Source of the DNA: Spirochaetota bacterium
GTDB lineage: Bacteria; Spirochaetota; UBA4802; JAFGJZ01
NCBI GenBank assembly: GCA_027858855.1
Contig: JAQIBV010000053.1
Coordinates: 1-56,977, forward strand
Reading direction: 5' to 3'
Length of the DNA stretch: 56,977 nucleotides
A program made the translations under genes and the position numbers. Below the pieces are notes generated by a model that made no database searches, was not told where the DNA came from, and worked only from the letters and a program-made list of their open reading frames with translations. This document shows positions 28,411 through 36,193 of the stretch, in pieces (position 1 is the first letter of the stretch; each line of letters begins with the position of its first letter).

Positions 28411-29775
28411 TCAACCAAGTTTTAAATGCGAAATATTCCGTGTGCAGAAAAGAATCTGTTTTGGTTCACCTCTTGCATCATTGAGTGGTATTCCTGATGA
28501 GTGCAGCATGATATGTGTGCCATCAGCTTTGAGGAATCTGTATTTCACGTCGAGTCTGAACTGGTCGTTAGTAAAACCGGAAAAGACCTGTCTTACGGAT
28601 TCAAGATCATCGGGATGTATGAATTCAGCTATGTTTTTTCCGATAAGATGCTCAAGGTTGTAGATTTCTGCATTGCGTGAAGAACCGAGTAGAATATTAC
28701 CTTCAAGATCGAAAAGAGTTAAAATGTCATACCTGCTGTCAAAAAGGTTCATTAATTGATGACGATGGCCCTCTTCATTTTTTCGTAGAACTTCTTCAAT
28801 TGAATACAGGTCATCGACCTGCTCTATCGTATTGATAGAGTGCTGTTTAAGATACTCGAACTGACGGATATTGTTTATGACTTGTGTTGCCTGATCGGCA
28901 AACCCCTGAAGAAGTGATATGTCCTCTTTGTCGAAAAGATCTGTATCGGTAGTGGATGAAAGGATTAAGATGCCGATTACCTTGTTTTCGAAATTGATCG
29001 GAAGAAAAAGGCTCGAGACAAGGTTTCTTAAACCGATTATCTCTTTTTCTGCATGAGTCAGAATAGTTTTTGCTGAATTACGCATGAATACATGTTTTCT
29101 GCTTGTTACAGCTTTTTTTATATGTGGGTGGTCATCTAAAGCGGCTTCTTTAAGTGATTGCGGATAATCCTCTATAATAACCGGATTTGCCGCTACAAGA
29201 AGCAGTTTGTCATTATTAATAAGATAAACCGAACCGGAGTTGGCATGCGTTGCTTCAAGAGCGCCGTCTACAATGAACTGCATAAGCGGGGCCATTTCGA
29301 ACATGCCTGTCATTTTTTGACATATTCTTAAAAAAACATTGAGTTTGCGATTGGTATCAACAAGGGTTGAATTGATCTTTTTTATGTCAGTTTTAAGCTT
29401 AAAAAGCTTAAAGGCCATTTTAATAGAAGCATCCAGCACAATAAAGCCTGAATTTTTATCAACATAGCCATAAGAGGTGACCTTTTCGATTTTTTTAACG
29501 AAATCGGATTCGGTATGAGAAGAAAGAAAAATCACAGGAATATCAATGATCTGAAGTATCTTCCGGGTTGTTGTAATACCGTCCATGCCCCGACCCAGGT
29601 CAATATCCATCAAAATAAGATCGACACAGACTCTATTTTCAATGATTAGTTGTAGGGCTTCCTCTCCATTAAAAGCATGCTTTACGCAGACCCCCTTCTT
29701 TTCTAACAGAAGTTTTTCGGCCATGGCAATGATGACCTCATCTTCGACAAGGAGTATCGTTTTTTTATCATCCAT
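28411..29775 (-). CDS. Response-regulator protein with GAF and PAS domains, no output domain
   Basis: A 454-residue cytoplasmic signalling protein. Residues 5-120 form a receiver domain with the acidic pair in VEDE, the phospho-acceptor Asp in LILMDIDLG (about residue 58), Ser/Thr in FLSSHTE and Lys in YVDKNSG. A GAF domain occupies about 160-310 and a PAS domain about 345-450, ending with ILFCTRNISHLKLG. No histidine-kinase, GGDEF, EAL or DNA-binding domain follows, and the reading frame ends at the end of the PAC motif. It may act by protein contact or be a truncated hybrid kinase. AGGATA lies upstream of the ATG. Confidence 0.85.
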   Translation of the reverse strand: MDDKKTILLVEDEVIIAMAEKLLLEKKGVCVKHAFNGEEALQLIIENRVCVDLILMDIDLGRGMDGITTTRKILQIIDIPVIFLSSHTESDFVKKIEKVTSYGYVDKNSGFIVLDASIKMAFKLFKLKTDIKKINSTLVDTNRKLNVFLRICQKMTGMFEMAPLMQFIVDGALEATHANSGSVYLINNDKLLLVAANPVIIEDYPQSLKEAALDDHPHIKKAVTSRKHVFMRNSAKTILTHAEKEIIGLRNLVSSLFLPINFENKVIGILILSSTTDTDLFDKEDISLLQGFADQATQVINNIRQFEYLKQHSINTIEQVDDLYSIEEVLRKNEEGHRHQLMNLFDSRYDILTLFDLEGNILLGSSRNAEIYNLEHLIGKNIAEFIHPDDLESVRQVFSGFTNDQFRLDVKYRFLKADGTHIMLHSSGIPLNDARGEPKQILFCTRNISHLKLG

Positions 29776-30459
29776 GATATAAAATATCCTATCTAAAAGA
29801 GTTAATTGTATGGGTAATCATTTTACCGATTGTAAAATGAAAGATGTTACATTAATGAAGATTAATAAAAAGAATTTCTAAATCGTATAACTTTAATATC
29901 AACAGCCTTGTGATTAATCAAGAAAAATTCATGCTGATTTGGAAAAACTTCAATGAGGGCTCTTCCCACAAATAAAACTTCATAAAGACAATTATTAATA
30001 AATTAAAACATCTGTTATAATGATAATGAGTCTCATAAGATGGTTTTTGTGAAAGCGGATTGATTAGTCGAGGATAAGAATCTGCTTACCGGCAGTTTAG
30101 ATAAAATGATGTAAAAGTTATACTGAAACATGATTTATGACTAAGAGACCCTTTTGTAAAAAAAACAGGATTAATTAATGGACCAGAAGAGCACCTTAAT
30201 GATTGAATTAATGAGATCAAAAATTCGTCGACGAGTAGATCATGTATTCAGATAGAGGAAATCCTTAAAAAAGCGGAAATAATCAAGTGTGTTGAATTTT
30301 AATAAGAGGTGACGGGTGTTTGACAAAAGTTATTAGTAACTTTTGCTTTCTACTGTGCTACTATTTATAGGGTAGCTCTCTAAGTGGGATCTACCCTATA
30401 ATACAACACGATCAATAATAGTTATTTTTCAATTAATTGGAAAGCATCCTGATCTGCAA
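29776..30459. other. Long intergenic gap with two hairpins
   Basis: Within 684 nt there are two clear inverted repeats: CAAAAGTTA 30324-30332 with TAACTTTTG 30337-30345 (loop TTAG), and TATAGGGTAG 30366-30375 with CTACCCTATA 30391-30400. The second lies beyond the stop of the broken lipoprotein gene and may be its terminator. A possible 25-codon reading (30179-30256, MDQKSTLMIELMRSKIRR) has a weak upstream site and no recognisable family; I do not call it a gene. Confidence 0.5.
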
Positions 30460-30744
30460 TTAGTTGAAAGAATTCTTTTTTACAACCTTGTATGTTTTGT
30501 TAGCCATAAAATTATGAGTAATTATTCCTTTGACGTTACGCATAAGAATAGAGTTAGTTTGCTGAACGCTGATTGTATGAGTACCTGCCGGTATAATATA
30601 AGTCCTGGAAAACATACCAGATGGTTGTCTGGAGGGAGCTTTCCTATCGATATTGTACATTGTAAAACTGTTAGACATTGTTATTGTTGAGTTTGGTTGA
30701 CCTTCGACAACGTTTATTTTAGCTGTTGCGCACGAAACTAATAA
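30460..30744 (-). pseudogene. Lipoprotein gene remnant with broken signal peptide
   Basis: The intact 3' part encodes about 72 residues from an internal ATG (30678), including YIIPAGTHTISVQQ and FMANKTYKVV, a beta-sandwich pattern seen in small lipoproteins. The same frame continues upstream through KINVVEGQPNSTIT to a lipobox-like LLVSC at about 30730-30744, but a TAA codon lies directly before it and no start codon is available in frame. An adjacent frame reads KRSINRY just upstream, so a one-base change probably broke the signal peptide. It could still be expressed as a short protein from the internal ATG. Confidence 0.5.
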
Positions 30745-30961
30745 CGATTAATAGAGCGTTTTAAATTATTGGCTCATATCAATGACCGCTAATGCTTATT
30801 TATCCTTATTCTGAAACAACTCTTGTACAAACAGTCAAATTCTGTAAAAATGAAGTGGCTGATCTGCAAACATATAGGCGTCCATAGATGTTATTCCGGT
30901 TAATACAGATGCAATTGTATTTTTTGAATAATAAAGAAGAATAAGTATGTGAGTATTTAAG

Positions 30962-31531
30962 TTACAATCTGAAAATAACACCTACCGTCATCGGAACCAG
31001 AGTCGAGCCATGACCATCTTCTCTTTTATCAAACAGATTAAAATAGAGATATCTGACACTGGTTGTAATATAAATATTATCATAAAGCTCATAACAGAAA
31101 GATAGCTGCGGACCGGCAGCTAATCCGTAACTAATATAATCGTGATCCAACACATTCATGTAAGATAAGTTAAAACCAAGACGCAATACAATTAACCCTT
31201 GCGCGAAAGAATTATCGCTCCAGAAGTTTATGCCAACAGGAGCAATGTGGACAGTCTCATCTCTATACGAAATATTGAGATACCCGCTTTCAATACCTAT
31301 ACCCAATCTATTGGTACTATTGTAGTACAAACCAGCGAGTGCAATCGGACCGTCATCATAATCCATCCTGACATCAGATGAATCACTAAATCTGCCAACA
31401 AGATACTGGTCCTTTGTATGTAAATATCCTCCCGAAACAGAAGCATTAATTCTGCGTCTTGTAGCCGATGGCATGGCGTAAATTGATGAAACTGTAATAA
31501 CAGCCAAAATGATAATCAGAGATTTAGTCAT
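30962..31531 (-). CDS. Outer-membrane beta-barrel-like protein
   Basis: A 189-residue protein with a signal peptide (about 1-19, ending near IYAMP). The mature part is made of alternating amphipathic strands with Gly and Tyr (GGYLHTKDQYLVGRF, LAGLYYNSTNRLGIGIESGY, YLYFNLF) and ends in VGVIFRL, consistent with an eight-stranded outer-membrane barrel. It follows the 199-residue lipoprotein gene by one base on the same strand, so it is the last gene of a three-gene operon (32886 to 30962). The second, duplicated pair of lipoprotein genes lacks such a third gene. Confidence 0.72.
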   Translation of the reverse strand: MTKSLIIILAVITVSSIYAMPSATRRRINASVSGGYLHTKDQYLVGRFSDSSDVRMDYDDGPIALAGLYYNSTNRLGIGIESGYLNISYRDETVHIAPVGINFWSDNSFAQGLIVLRLGFNLSYMNVLDHDYISYGLAAGPQLSFCYELYDNIYITTSVRYLYFNLFDKREDGHGSTLVPMTVGVIFRL

Positions 31532-31532
31532 G

Positions 31533-32132
31533 TTATTTAACCATTTTCATTTTTTCTGCAATTTCCTTAACTGCAAAAGTCGCCCCCTGCTTAAGAGCTT
31601 CGTCATGGGTACGTGCGGCGCCCCAACCAATATATGCACCTGTAAACCAGTGTACATCATATTTGCCACGCCCTACCTCTCGACCAGTTTTAACATCAAG
31701 CATCTGCCCAATAATTCTAAACTCATGCGCAGAACCTTTATATAAATTCGAGACGGGTATCCAAACAACATAAACAAAGTCACTCTGAACAGAGCGCGCA
31801 TATTTCAAAACCTTTTCTTTATCAGTGAGCCTATAGTCTTCTCTGATTTTAAAAAAAGACGAAGTAAACGGTCCTTTTATTTTAATTGGGTAATGTTTAT
31901 TATTTCTTTTTAACAATTTTTGAGGTATCACGGAAAATCTGGTTTTTCTCTGAAACTCTTGCGTCAATAACTCTGCAAAATCAGTTGTGCTGTCATCAAA
32001 CATTCCGGTAACAACTACAAGTTTTGTATTCGGAGCCGGTAAAACATTAGTTTTTACACTGTAATAAGTGGGGATGCACGATGTTTGCAAAAATAGCACC
32101 ATCGTTAATATTATAACAGCTATTTTCTTCAT
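31533..32132 (-). CDS. Lipoprotein B, copy 1 of a duplicated pair
   Basis: A 199-residue lipoprotein: signal peptide with lipobox LQTSC (Cys19). The mature part shows an alpha/beta pattern, VVVTGMFDDSTTDFAELLTQ then TRFSVIPQKLLKR, and ends with AARTHDEALKQGATFAV. The pattern resembles LpoB/CsgG-type periplasmic lipoproteins that sense or anchor envelope assemblies, but that is only a general likeness. Its closest relative is the gene at 33063, with about half the residues identical over the full length. It lies one base downstream of lipoprotein A and one base upstream of the barrel gene. Confidence 0.82.
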   Translation of the reverse strand: MKKIAVIILTMVLFLQTSCIPTYYSVKTNVLPAPNTKLVVVTGMFDDSTTDFAELLTQEFQRKTRFSVIPQKLLKRNNKHYPIKIKGPFTSSFFKIREDYRLTDKEKVLKYARSVQSDFVYVVWIPVSNLYKGSAHEFRIIGQMLDVKTGREVGRGKYDVHWFTGAYIGWGAARTHDEALKQGATFAVKEIAEKMKMVK

Positions 32133-32133
32133 T

Positions 32134-32886
32134 TTAGATCCTCCCGCTTTTTTTCGAAATTCTTATGATTTCTTCTCCAATTGTTTCCCCACATCTTTCA
32201 AAAAAAAATGCCATTCTTTGATCTGATGATTTAAACCATCTGGTAAAATTTAGACGCGATAGATAACTCCTGCTCTTCTTTTGGCTGTATTCGTTTATTG
32301 AATATCCTACAATTTTCGCTTTTGGGTACTCAATAAGTCGCCCACAAACCTTAACCAAATAGTCAATATTATAAGCACTACCATTTGCCTTATAATCTGC
32401 TGTATAAACAAGATCTCCTGACCATACAAGAAACACATATTTTGAATTAAACTTTTTATTAACAGCATTAATCTGACCAATATCCTGTTTAGATAAATAG
32501 TAAGCTTTAGATTTGTTTTTTTTCAAATCGGGTACTTTAAGTTCGCTAAGTATATGTCTGTAGTCTGGTATATTTATTTCGACTTGATCAAAAGATACAA
32601 CATCAAAGGATGATTTTTTCTTCAAATACTCACTTACCGCGGCCGCGAGTAGTAGATCCTGCTCTCGCAAAGATCCGGGCAATACAACTATACTATCAGG
32701 ATTTAACTTGTAGCTCTGATCTACCAGATCAAAATCCCTGTAATGTCTTGAGGTACAGGAAAAAGAGAGCATCGAAAAAAGTGAGACCAGCAGCATAAAA
32801 AAGCACAGCCGGATTATTGAGTTGTGACTTTTATTTGATAAATGTTTGAGACATGTAAGTGATGAGGCAGAGTTATTATCGTTCAT
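32134..32886 (-). CDS. Lipoprotein A, copy 1 of a duplicated pair
   Basis: A 250-residue lipoprotein with a long N-terminal region before the hydrophobic stretch and lipobox LSFSC. The mature part contains HYRDFDLVDQSYKL, VVLPGSLREQDLLLAAAV and SSFDVVSFDQVEINIP, then a more variable C-terminal half with YVFLVWSGDL. The paralogue at 33672-34427 is almost identical over one 60-residue stretch and much less similar elsewhere. ATG 32886 has GGAGGG upstream; a TTG four codons earlier is less likely. First gene of the operon A-B-barrel. Confidence 0.82.
   Translation of the reverse strand: MNDNNSASSLTCLKHLSNKSHNSIIRLCFFMLLVSLFSMLSFSCTSRHYRDFDLVDQSYKLNPDSIVVLPGSLREQDLLLAAAVSEYLKKKSSFDVVSFDQVEINIPDYRHILSELKVPDLKKNKSKAYYLSKQDIGQINAVNKKFNSKYVFLVWSGDLVYTADYKANGSAYNIDYLVKVCGRLIEYPKAKIVGYSINEYSQKKSRSYLSRLNFTRWFKSSDQRMAFFFERCGETIGEEIIRISKKSGRI
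32567..32747. repeat. Near-identical tract shared with 34105-34285
   Basis: This 181-nt tract inside lipoprotein A copy 1 matches the tract at 34105-34285 with four substitutions, while flanking parts of the two genes differ strongly. It contains the unusual GC-rich GCGGCCGC in both copies. A sharp boundary on both sides suggests recent gene conversion between the tandem copies. Confidence 0.9.
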
Positions 32887-33062
32887 TAAGCCCTCCAATA
32901 ATTGTAAAAAAACAAGATGGTCGTTAGAATGGCAAGCTTACTAATCTGAGTATCTTCCATAAAATTACAATTGAGAATATTTTATATTATATTGCACTAA
33001 TTCAAGTGGTTAAAGTTTTGCATCAAATATTTTTAGTTAAGAAGTTTTTGCGAGCAACTTTT

Positions 33063-33668
33063 CTATTTTGCTACTTTCATTTTTTCTGCTATTTCCCTTA
33101 CGGCAAACCCGGCCCCCTGCTTAAGAGCCTCTTCATGTGTTCTGGCAGCGCCCGATCCAATATAGGTTCCCGTAAACCAGTACATCGAGTACTTGCCATT
33201 ACCGATCTCTTCTCCGGTTCTTACATCAAACATCTGCCCAATAACGGAACATTCTCCAATAGAGCCGCCTGCAGCGTAAACAACAGGTACCCACACAACA
33301 TAAACATAATCAGCCTTTACAGAACGAGCGTACATAAGAACTGACTCTTTGTCCGTAAGAGTATAGTCATCTTCTATTTCATAAAATGAAGAGCTAAAAG
33401 GACCTTTTATTCTGATTGGATAATATTTATTACTTCTTTTCAAGGATTTTTGAGGTATCATTGAAAATTTAGTTTTTTTCTCAAACTCCTGTGTTAATAA
33501 TTCTGCAAAATTAGTGGTACTTTTGTCAAACATACCTGCGATTACTACAACTTTAGTTTGTTGATTGGGATAAATATTTTTTTTAGCATGATAATAAGTA
33601 TTCACACATGATGTTTGAAATAATACCTGAACCAGTAATATTAATTTATATATTCTTTGATTATTCAT
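33063..33668 (-). CDS. Lipoprotein B, copy 2 of a duplicated pair
   Basis: A 201-residue lipoprotein with lipobox FQTSC. Motifs match copy 1 in order: VVVIAGMFDKSTTNFAELLT, FSMIPQKSLKRSNKYYPIRI, then AARTHEEALKQGAGFAVREI at the end. Function is unknown. The start is uncertain: ATG 33668 has GGAG ten bases upstream, and a TTG one codon earlier has the same site at seven bases. It directly follows lipoprotein A copy 2, and no barrel gene follows before copy 1 begins. Confidence 0.82.
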   Translation of the reverse strand: MNNQRIYKLILLVQVLFQTSCVNTYYHAKKNIYPNQQTKVVVIAGMFDKSTTNFAELLTQEFEKKTKFSMIPQKSLKRSNKYYPIRIKGPFSSSFYEIEDDYTLTDKESVLMYARSVKADYVYVVWVPVVYAAGGSIGECSVIGQMFDVRTGEEIGNGKYSMYWFTGTYIGSGAARTHEEALKQGAGFAVREIAEKMKVAK

Positions 33669-33671
33669 CAA

Positions 33672-34427
33672 TTAAATTCTCCCGGATTGATTTGATACTC
33701 TTACGATTTCTTCACCGATGATTAATCCAGATTTTTTTAATAAATCTACCACTTTTTCATTATCTGATCTAAACCATTTTGTTATATTTAGAAAAGAGAG
33801 AAACCCTTTACTTTCACTTGCTGAATAGCTATTAAAAGTATAGCCAACAACTTTTGAATTAGGATATTCAATTAATTGACTAAATATTTTTACATTAAAA
33901 TCAACATTTGAAGATGCTGTATACATACTTCTTGCCAAAACATTAACAAGGTCACCAGACCATACAAGAAACACATACTTTGCTTTAAACTTTATATTAA
34001 TAGCATTGACCTGACCAATATCATGTTTAGACAAATAATGAACTGTAGATTTATTTTTTTTTAAATTATTAACTTTTAAATCCCCAACTATATGCCTGTA
34101 ATTAGGTATATTTATTTCGACTTGATCAAAAGATACGACATCAAAGGATGAATTTTTCTTCAAATACTCACTTACCGCGGCCGCGAGTAGCAGATCCTGC
34201 TCTCGCAAAGATCCGGGCAATACAACTATACTATCAGGATTTAACTTGTAGTTCTGATCTACCAGATCAAAATCCCTGTAATGTCGTGATGTGCAAGAAA
34301 ATGATAAAATAGAAAAAATTGAGATTAAGAGTATAAAAATATGGAACCTGGTTTTTGATTTAAGACTTTTGAATGATAAGAATTCTTGTGATAAACCGAA
34401 TGATGAAGCTGGATAATTATTATTCAC
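33672..34427 (-). CDS. Lipoprotein A, copy 2 of a duplicated pair
   Basis: A 251-residue lipoprotein, paralogous to the gene at 32134. It has lipobox LSFSC and the same central block (HYRDFDLVDQNYKL, VVLPGSLREQDLLLAAAV). The start is placed at GTG 34427 because GGAAGGCTTA precedes it exactly as GGAGGGCTTA precedes the ATG of copy 1. The C-terminal third has diverged (SSNVDFNVKIFSQLIEY) apart from the shared FLVWSGDL. It forms an overlapping or abutting pair with lipoprotein B copy 2. Confidence 0.82.
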   Translation of the reverse strand: MNNNYPASSFGLSQEFLSFKSLKSKTRFHIFILLISIFSILSFSCTSRHYRDFDLVDQNYKLNPDSIVVLPGSLREQDLLLAAAVSEYLKKNSSFDVVSFDQVEINIPNYRHIVGDLKVNNLKKNKSTVHYLSKHDIGQVNAINIKFKAKYVFLVWSGDLVNVLARSMYTASSNVDFNVKIFSQLIEYPNSKVVGYTFNSYSASESKGFLSFLNITKWFRSDNEKVVDLLKKSGLIIGEEIVRVSNQSGRI

Positions 34428-34780
34428 TAAGCCTTCCTTGTAATAGATATGCCTGATAAGCGTCAGAATCGTCAACTAAAGTCTATTCTAATAAAAAAAG
34501 TATAATAAATGAAGATAAATGCATTATTTAACGCATACACATTCTATTGGTTAAAGTTTACTACTTATTATTTATCGTCAAGCTTTTTCCATAATTTGCT
34601 TGTAGGTTTATATGTTAGCGGCACCTGTTAAAAAAAGGCATCCGCTTTTTTAACAGGTGCCGCTAACATTTATTATTAAAATTAGCTGAATATCGATTAG
34701 AAAATCTTTTATTTTGTGTACTACAATACTCCTTTTGCTATGGTTGCCTAAGTAAAGAGTATGGTTCAACTGAACCCTGA
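34428..34780. other. Intergenic gap with a 24-bp perfect hairpin
   Basis: This 353-nt gap holds one of the longest perfect inverted repeats in the window: 34612-34635 pairs with 34646-34669 over 24 bp, loop AGGCATCCGC. The stem includes GCGGCACCTGTT and an A6/T6 part near the loop. It lies between the stop of the SAP-domain gene (leftward) and the start of lipoprotein A copy 2, 110 nt beyond the stop, so it is not a typical terminator placement. Confidence 0.75.
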
Positions 34781-35359
34781 TTATTGCTTTAGTACAATCA
34801 GATCCTTCTCTTCGTATTTGTTGTGTCCGGGTAATGATTTTTTATATTTCCAGCATTTTATCGCATCTTCTCTTTTTGCATTGGGATTTCCTTTGAAAAA
34901 ATCCCGTGTATACTGATTGTATTGAAACTGTGAAGAAATTTCAGTTTTCCTCCCTAGTTTTTTTTCGTTATAAATTTTTTTCCATTCGGATATTGCTTTT
35001 CTGTATGGTTTTCCCGGATTAGCCTTCATCCAGTTCATGAACGGAACATTAAACTTAAAATGATCACCAATTTGAGACTTAAAGAAAGCCCGATGGTTCT
35101 CATCATTCCTGTAATACCTGGTGATTAACGAATCAAGGCTCAGTAAAGTGTTATCTGTATCAGGCTTATCATGACGTTTTTTTTGAGGTTCGGCAATTTC
35201 CCCTGTTTTCAGGTATTTGAAAATTCGTTGAGTCAGCTCATCTTTACTACCGCTGCCGGGTAGACTATTTTCTTTGCAGAAACTAAAAAGCTCTTCTTTG
35301 AGCCAGTAGTAATTAAGGAACTCTTCGGGGTTGATTTTTAAATTAAGTTCCGGTCTCAT
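34781..35359 (-). CDS. SAP-like/DUF6434 domain protein
   Basis: A 192-residue basic cytoplasmic protein. The N-terminus (about 1-50) resembles a SAP-type DNA-binding helix-extended loop-helix (KEELFSFCKENSLPGSGSKD, then ELTQRIFKYLKTG). Residues about 95-140 carry the DUF6434 pattern FFKSQIGDHFKFNVPFMNWM followed by GKPYRKAISEWKKI. The C-terminal part has a similar FFKGNPNAKREDAIKCWKY segment. These proteins are short, widespread and of unknown function; DNA binding is inferred. A structured inverted repeat at 35461-35536 lies about 100 nt upstream of the ATG. Confidence 0.75.
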   Translation of the reverse strand: MRPELNLKINPEEFLNYYWLKEELFSFCKENSLPGSGSKDELTQRIFKYLKTGEIAEPQKKRHDKPDTDNTLLSLDSLITRYYRNDENHRAFFKSQIGDHFKFNVPFMNWMKANPGKPYRKAISEWKKIYNEKKLGRKTEISSQFQYNQYTRDFFKGNPNAKREDAIKCWKYKKSLPGHNKYEEKDLIVLKQ

Positions 35360-35460
35360 AGATGTACTCCAATAATTGAAAAATGGATTTTAACGGCTGC
35401 GTATTGAAATTTTTGATTTTTTTGCCGCCGTCAATTAATAAATAGTATAGAATAATTAAT

Positions 35461-35536
35461 GGTGTAACCTTCTCTTTATGCGATATTGTTTATTATATGG
35501 GTAAATCCCACTTCGTAAATCGCCGAAGGTTGCACC
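35461..35536. other. Nested stem structure, possible structured RNA
   Basis: Three nested pairings can form: GGTGTAACCTTC (35461-35472) with GAAGGTTGCACC (35525-35536, one wobble), GCGAT (35480-35484) with ATCGC (35519-35523), and TGGG (35498-35501) with CCCA (35507-35510). The nested arrangement is more elaborate than a simple terminator and could be a leader of the minus-strand SAP gene or a small RNA. Confidence 0.35.
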
Positions 35537-35860
35537 GTATATATTATCTTACATTGTATTTTAGCTGATTAAAGTATAGCAACCATAAAAGAACAAATAA
35601 TTACGACGATGTTTAGCGGCCTCATTGTCACTCTTCCTTTATTGTTGGGTGGTGAGAGGTTTACAAAAGATCCAATTAGAAAAAGGTAAATACAAGCCAG
35701 ACCCTGATCTTTGGCAATGCTGTTTTCTGTAAGATATCTATTTGATATCTTACTGAAAACAGCAATCTGTTTTTACAATGCGGGAATCTACCACACTAGA
35801 TTCCCGCATTGAGGTACATATTTTGAATATTGGGTATCTCTAATAATTACCTTTTTAATA

Positions 35861-36048
35861 AGGTTGCATGTGCGAGCAGCAAGAGTTCTCTTGCGACCAG
35901 CACAGGTTGCATGTGCGAGCAGCAAGAGTTCTCTTGCGACCAGCACAGGAACTTGCCCTTGCAGGTTGTTCTTATAAGCACTTAAACAGTGTTACCTTCA
36001 GAAATTCAGAAGTTTAGTCAAATTTCTTTGGGAACTTTCGAAGTTCCC
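35861..36048 (+). repeat. Dispersed repeat, copy A, with a 43-bp tandem duplication
   Basis: Begins with a perfect 43-bp direct duplication (35861-35903 and 35904-35946) whose unit contains the hairpin GCAAGAG-TT-CTCTTGC. It continues through GGAACTTGC, TTATAAGCACTTAAAC and AAATTTCTTTGG to the palindrome GGGAACTT-TCG-AAGTTCCC (36030-36048). Each of these blocks recurs in the same order on the opposite strand at 53792-54009, which shows a true repeat family and not chance hairpins. Confidence 0.85.
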
Positions 36049-36067
36049 AATTGATTCATTAATGAAG

Positions 36068-36193
36068 TATTCAAATGATCAATTTTTAGTTATCACAATT
36101 TTATACGAAACAGTTTTGGTATCCCAGCTATCGACATCAATCCAATATTCAGTATTTTCGACCATTGTGTAGGTTATTTGCTCTGATTCGGTG
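36068..36193 (-). pseudogene. C-terminal fragment of a secreted beta-sandwich domain
   Basis: The minus strand reads about 40 codons without interruption from ~36193 to a TGA at 36068: GFSEKIGTESEQITYTM then VENTEYWIDVDSWDTKTV, and YKIVITKN at the end. It has the look of the last strands of a secreted carbohydrate-binding or prepeptidase-type domain. A stop lies directly upstream in frame, at the junction with the plus-strand DUF1593 pseudogene, so the rest of the gene has been lost. Confidence 0.45.

Larger units (their letters stand above)
35360..36067. other. Intergenic region full of inverted and direct repeats
   Basis: This region holds, in order: a nested inverted repeat (35461-35536), a hairpin with two 9-bp stem parts and a small internal loop (35719-35763), a perfect 15-bp hairpin CAATGCGGGAATCTA/TAGATTCCCGCATTG (35776-35811), and the dispersed repeat at 35861-36048. 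No supported protein gene is seen; a 26-codon hydrophobic reading at about 35609 lacks a ribosome-binding site. Confidence 0.6.

Noticed and set aside
30179-30256. 25-codon reading in the gap
   Set aside because: Weak upstream site, no recognisable family and no conserved features.
35861-35946. Direct repeat considered as a CRISPR array
   Set aside because: Only two adjacent copies with no spacer between them, and no cas gene is present.
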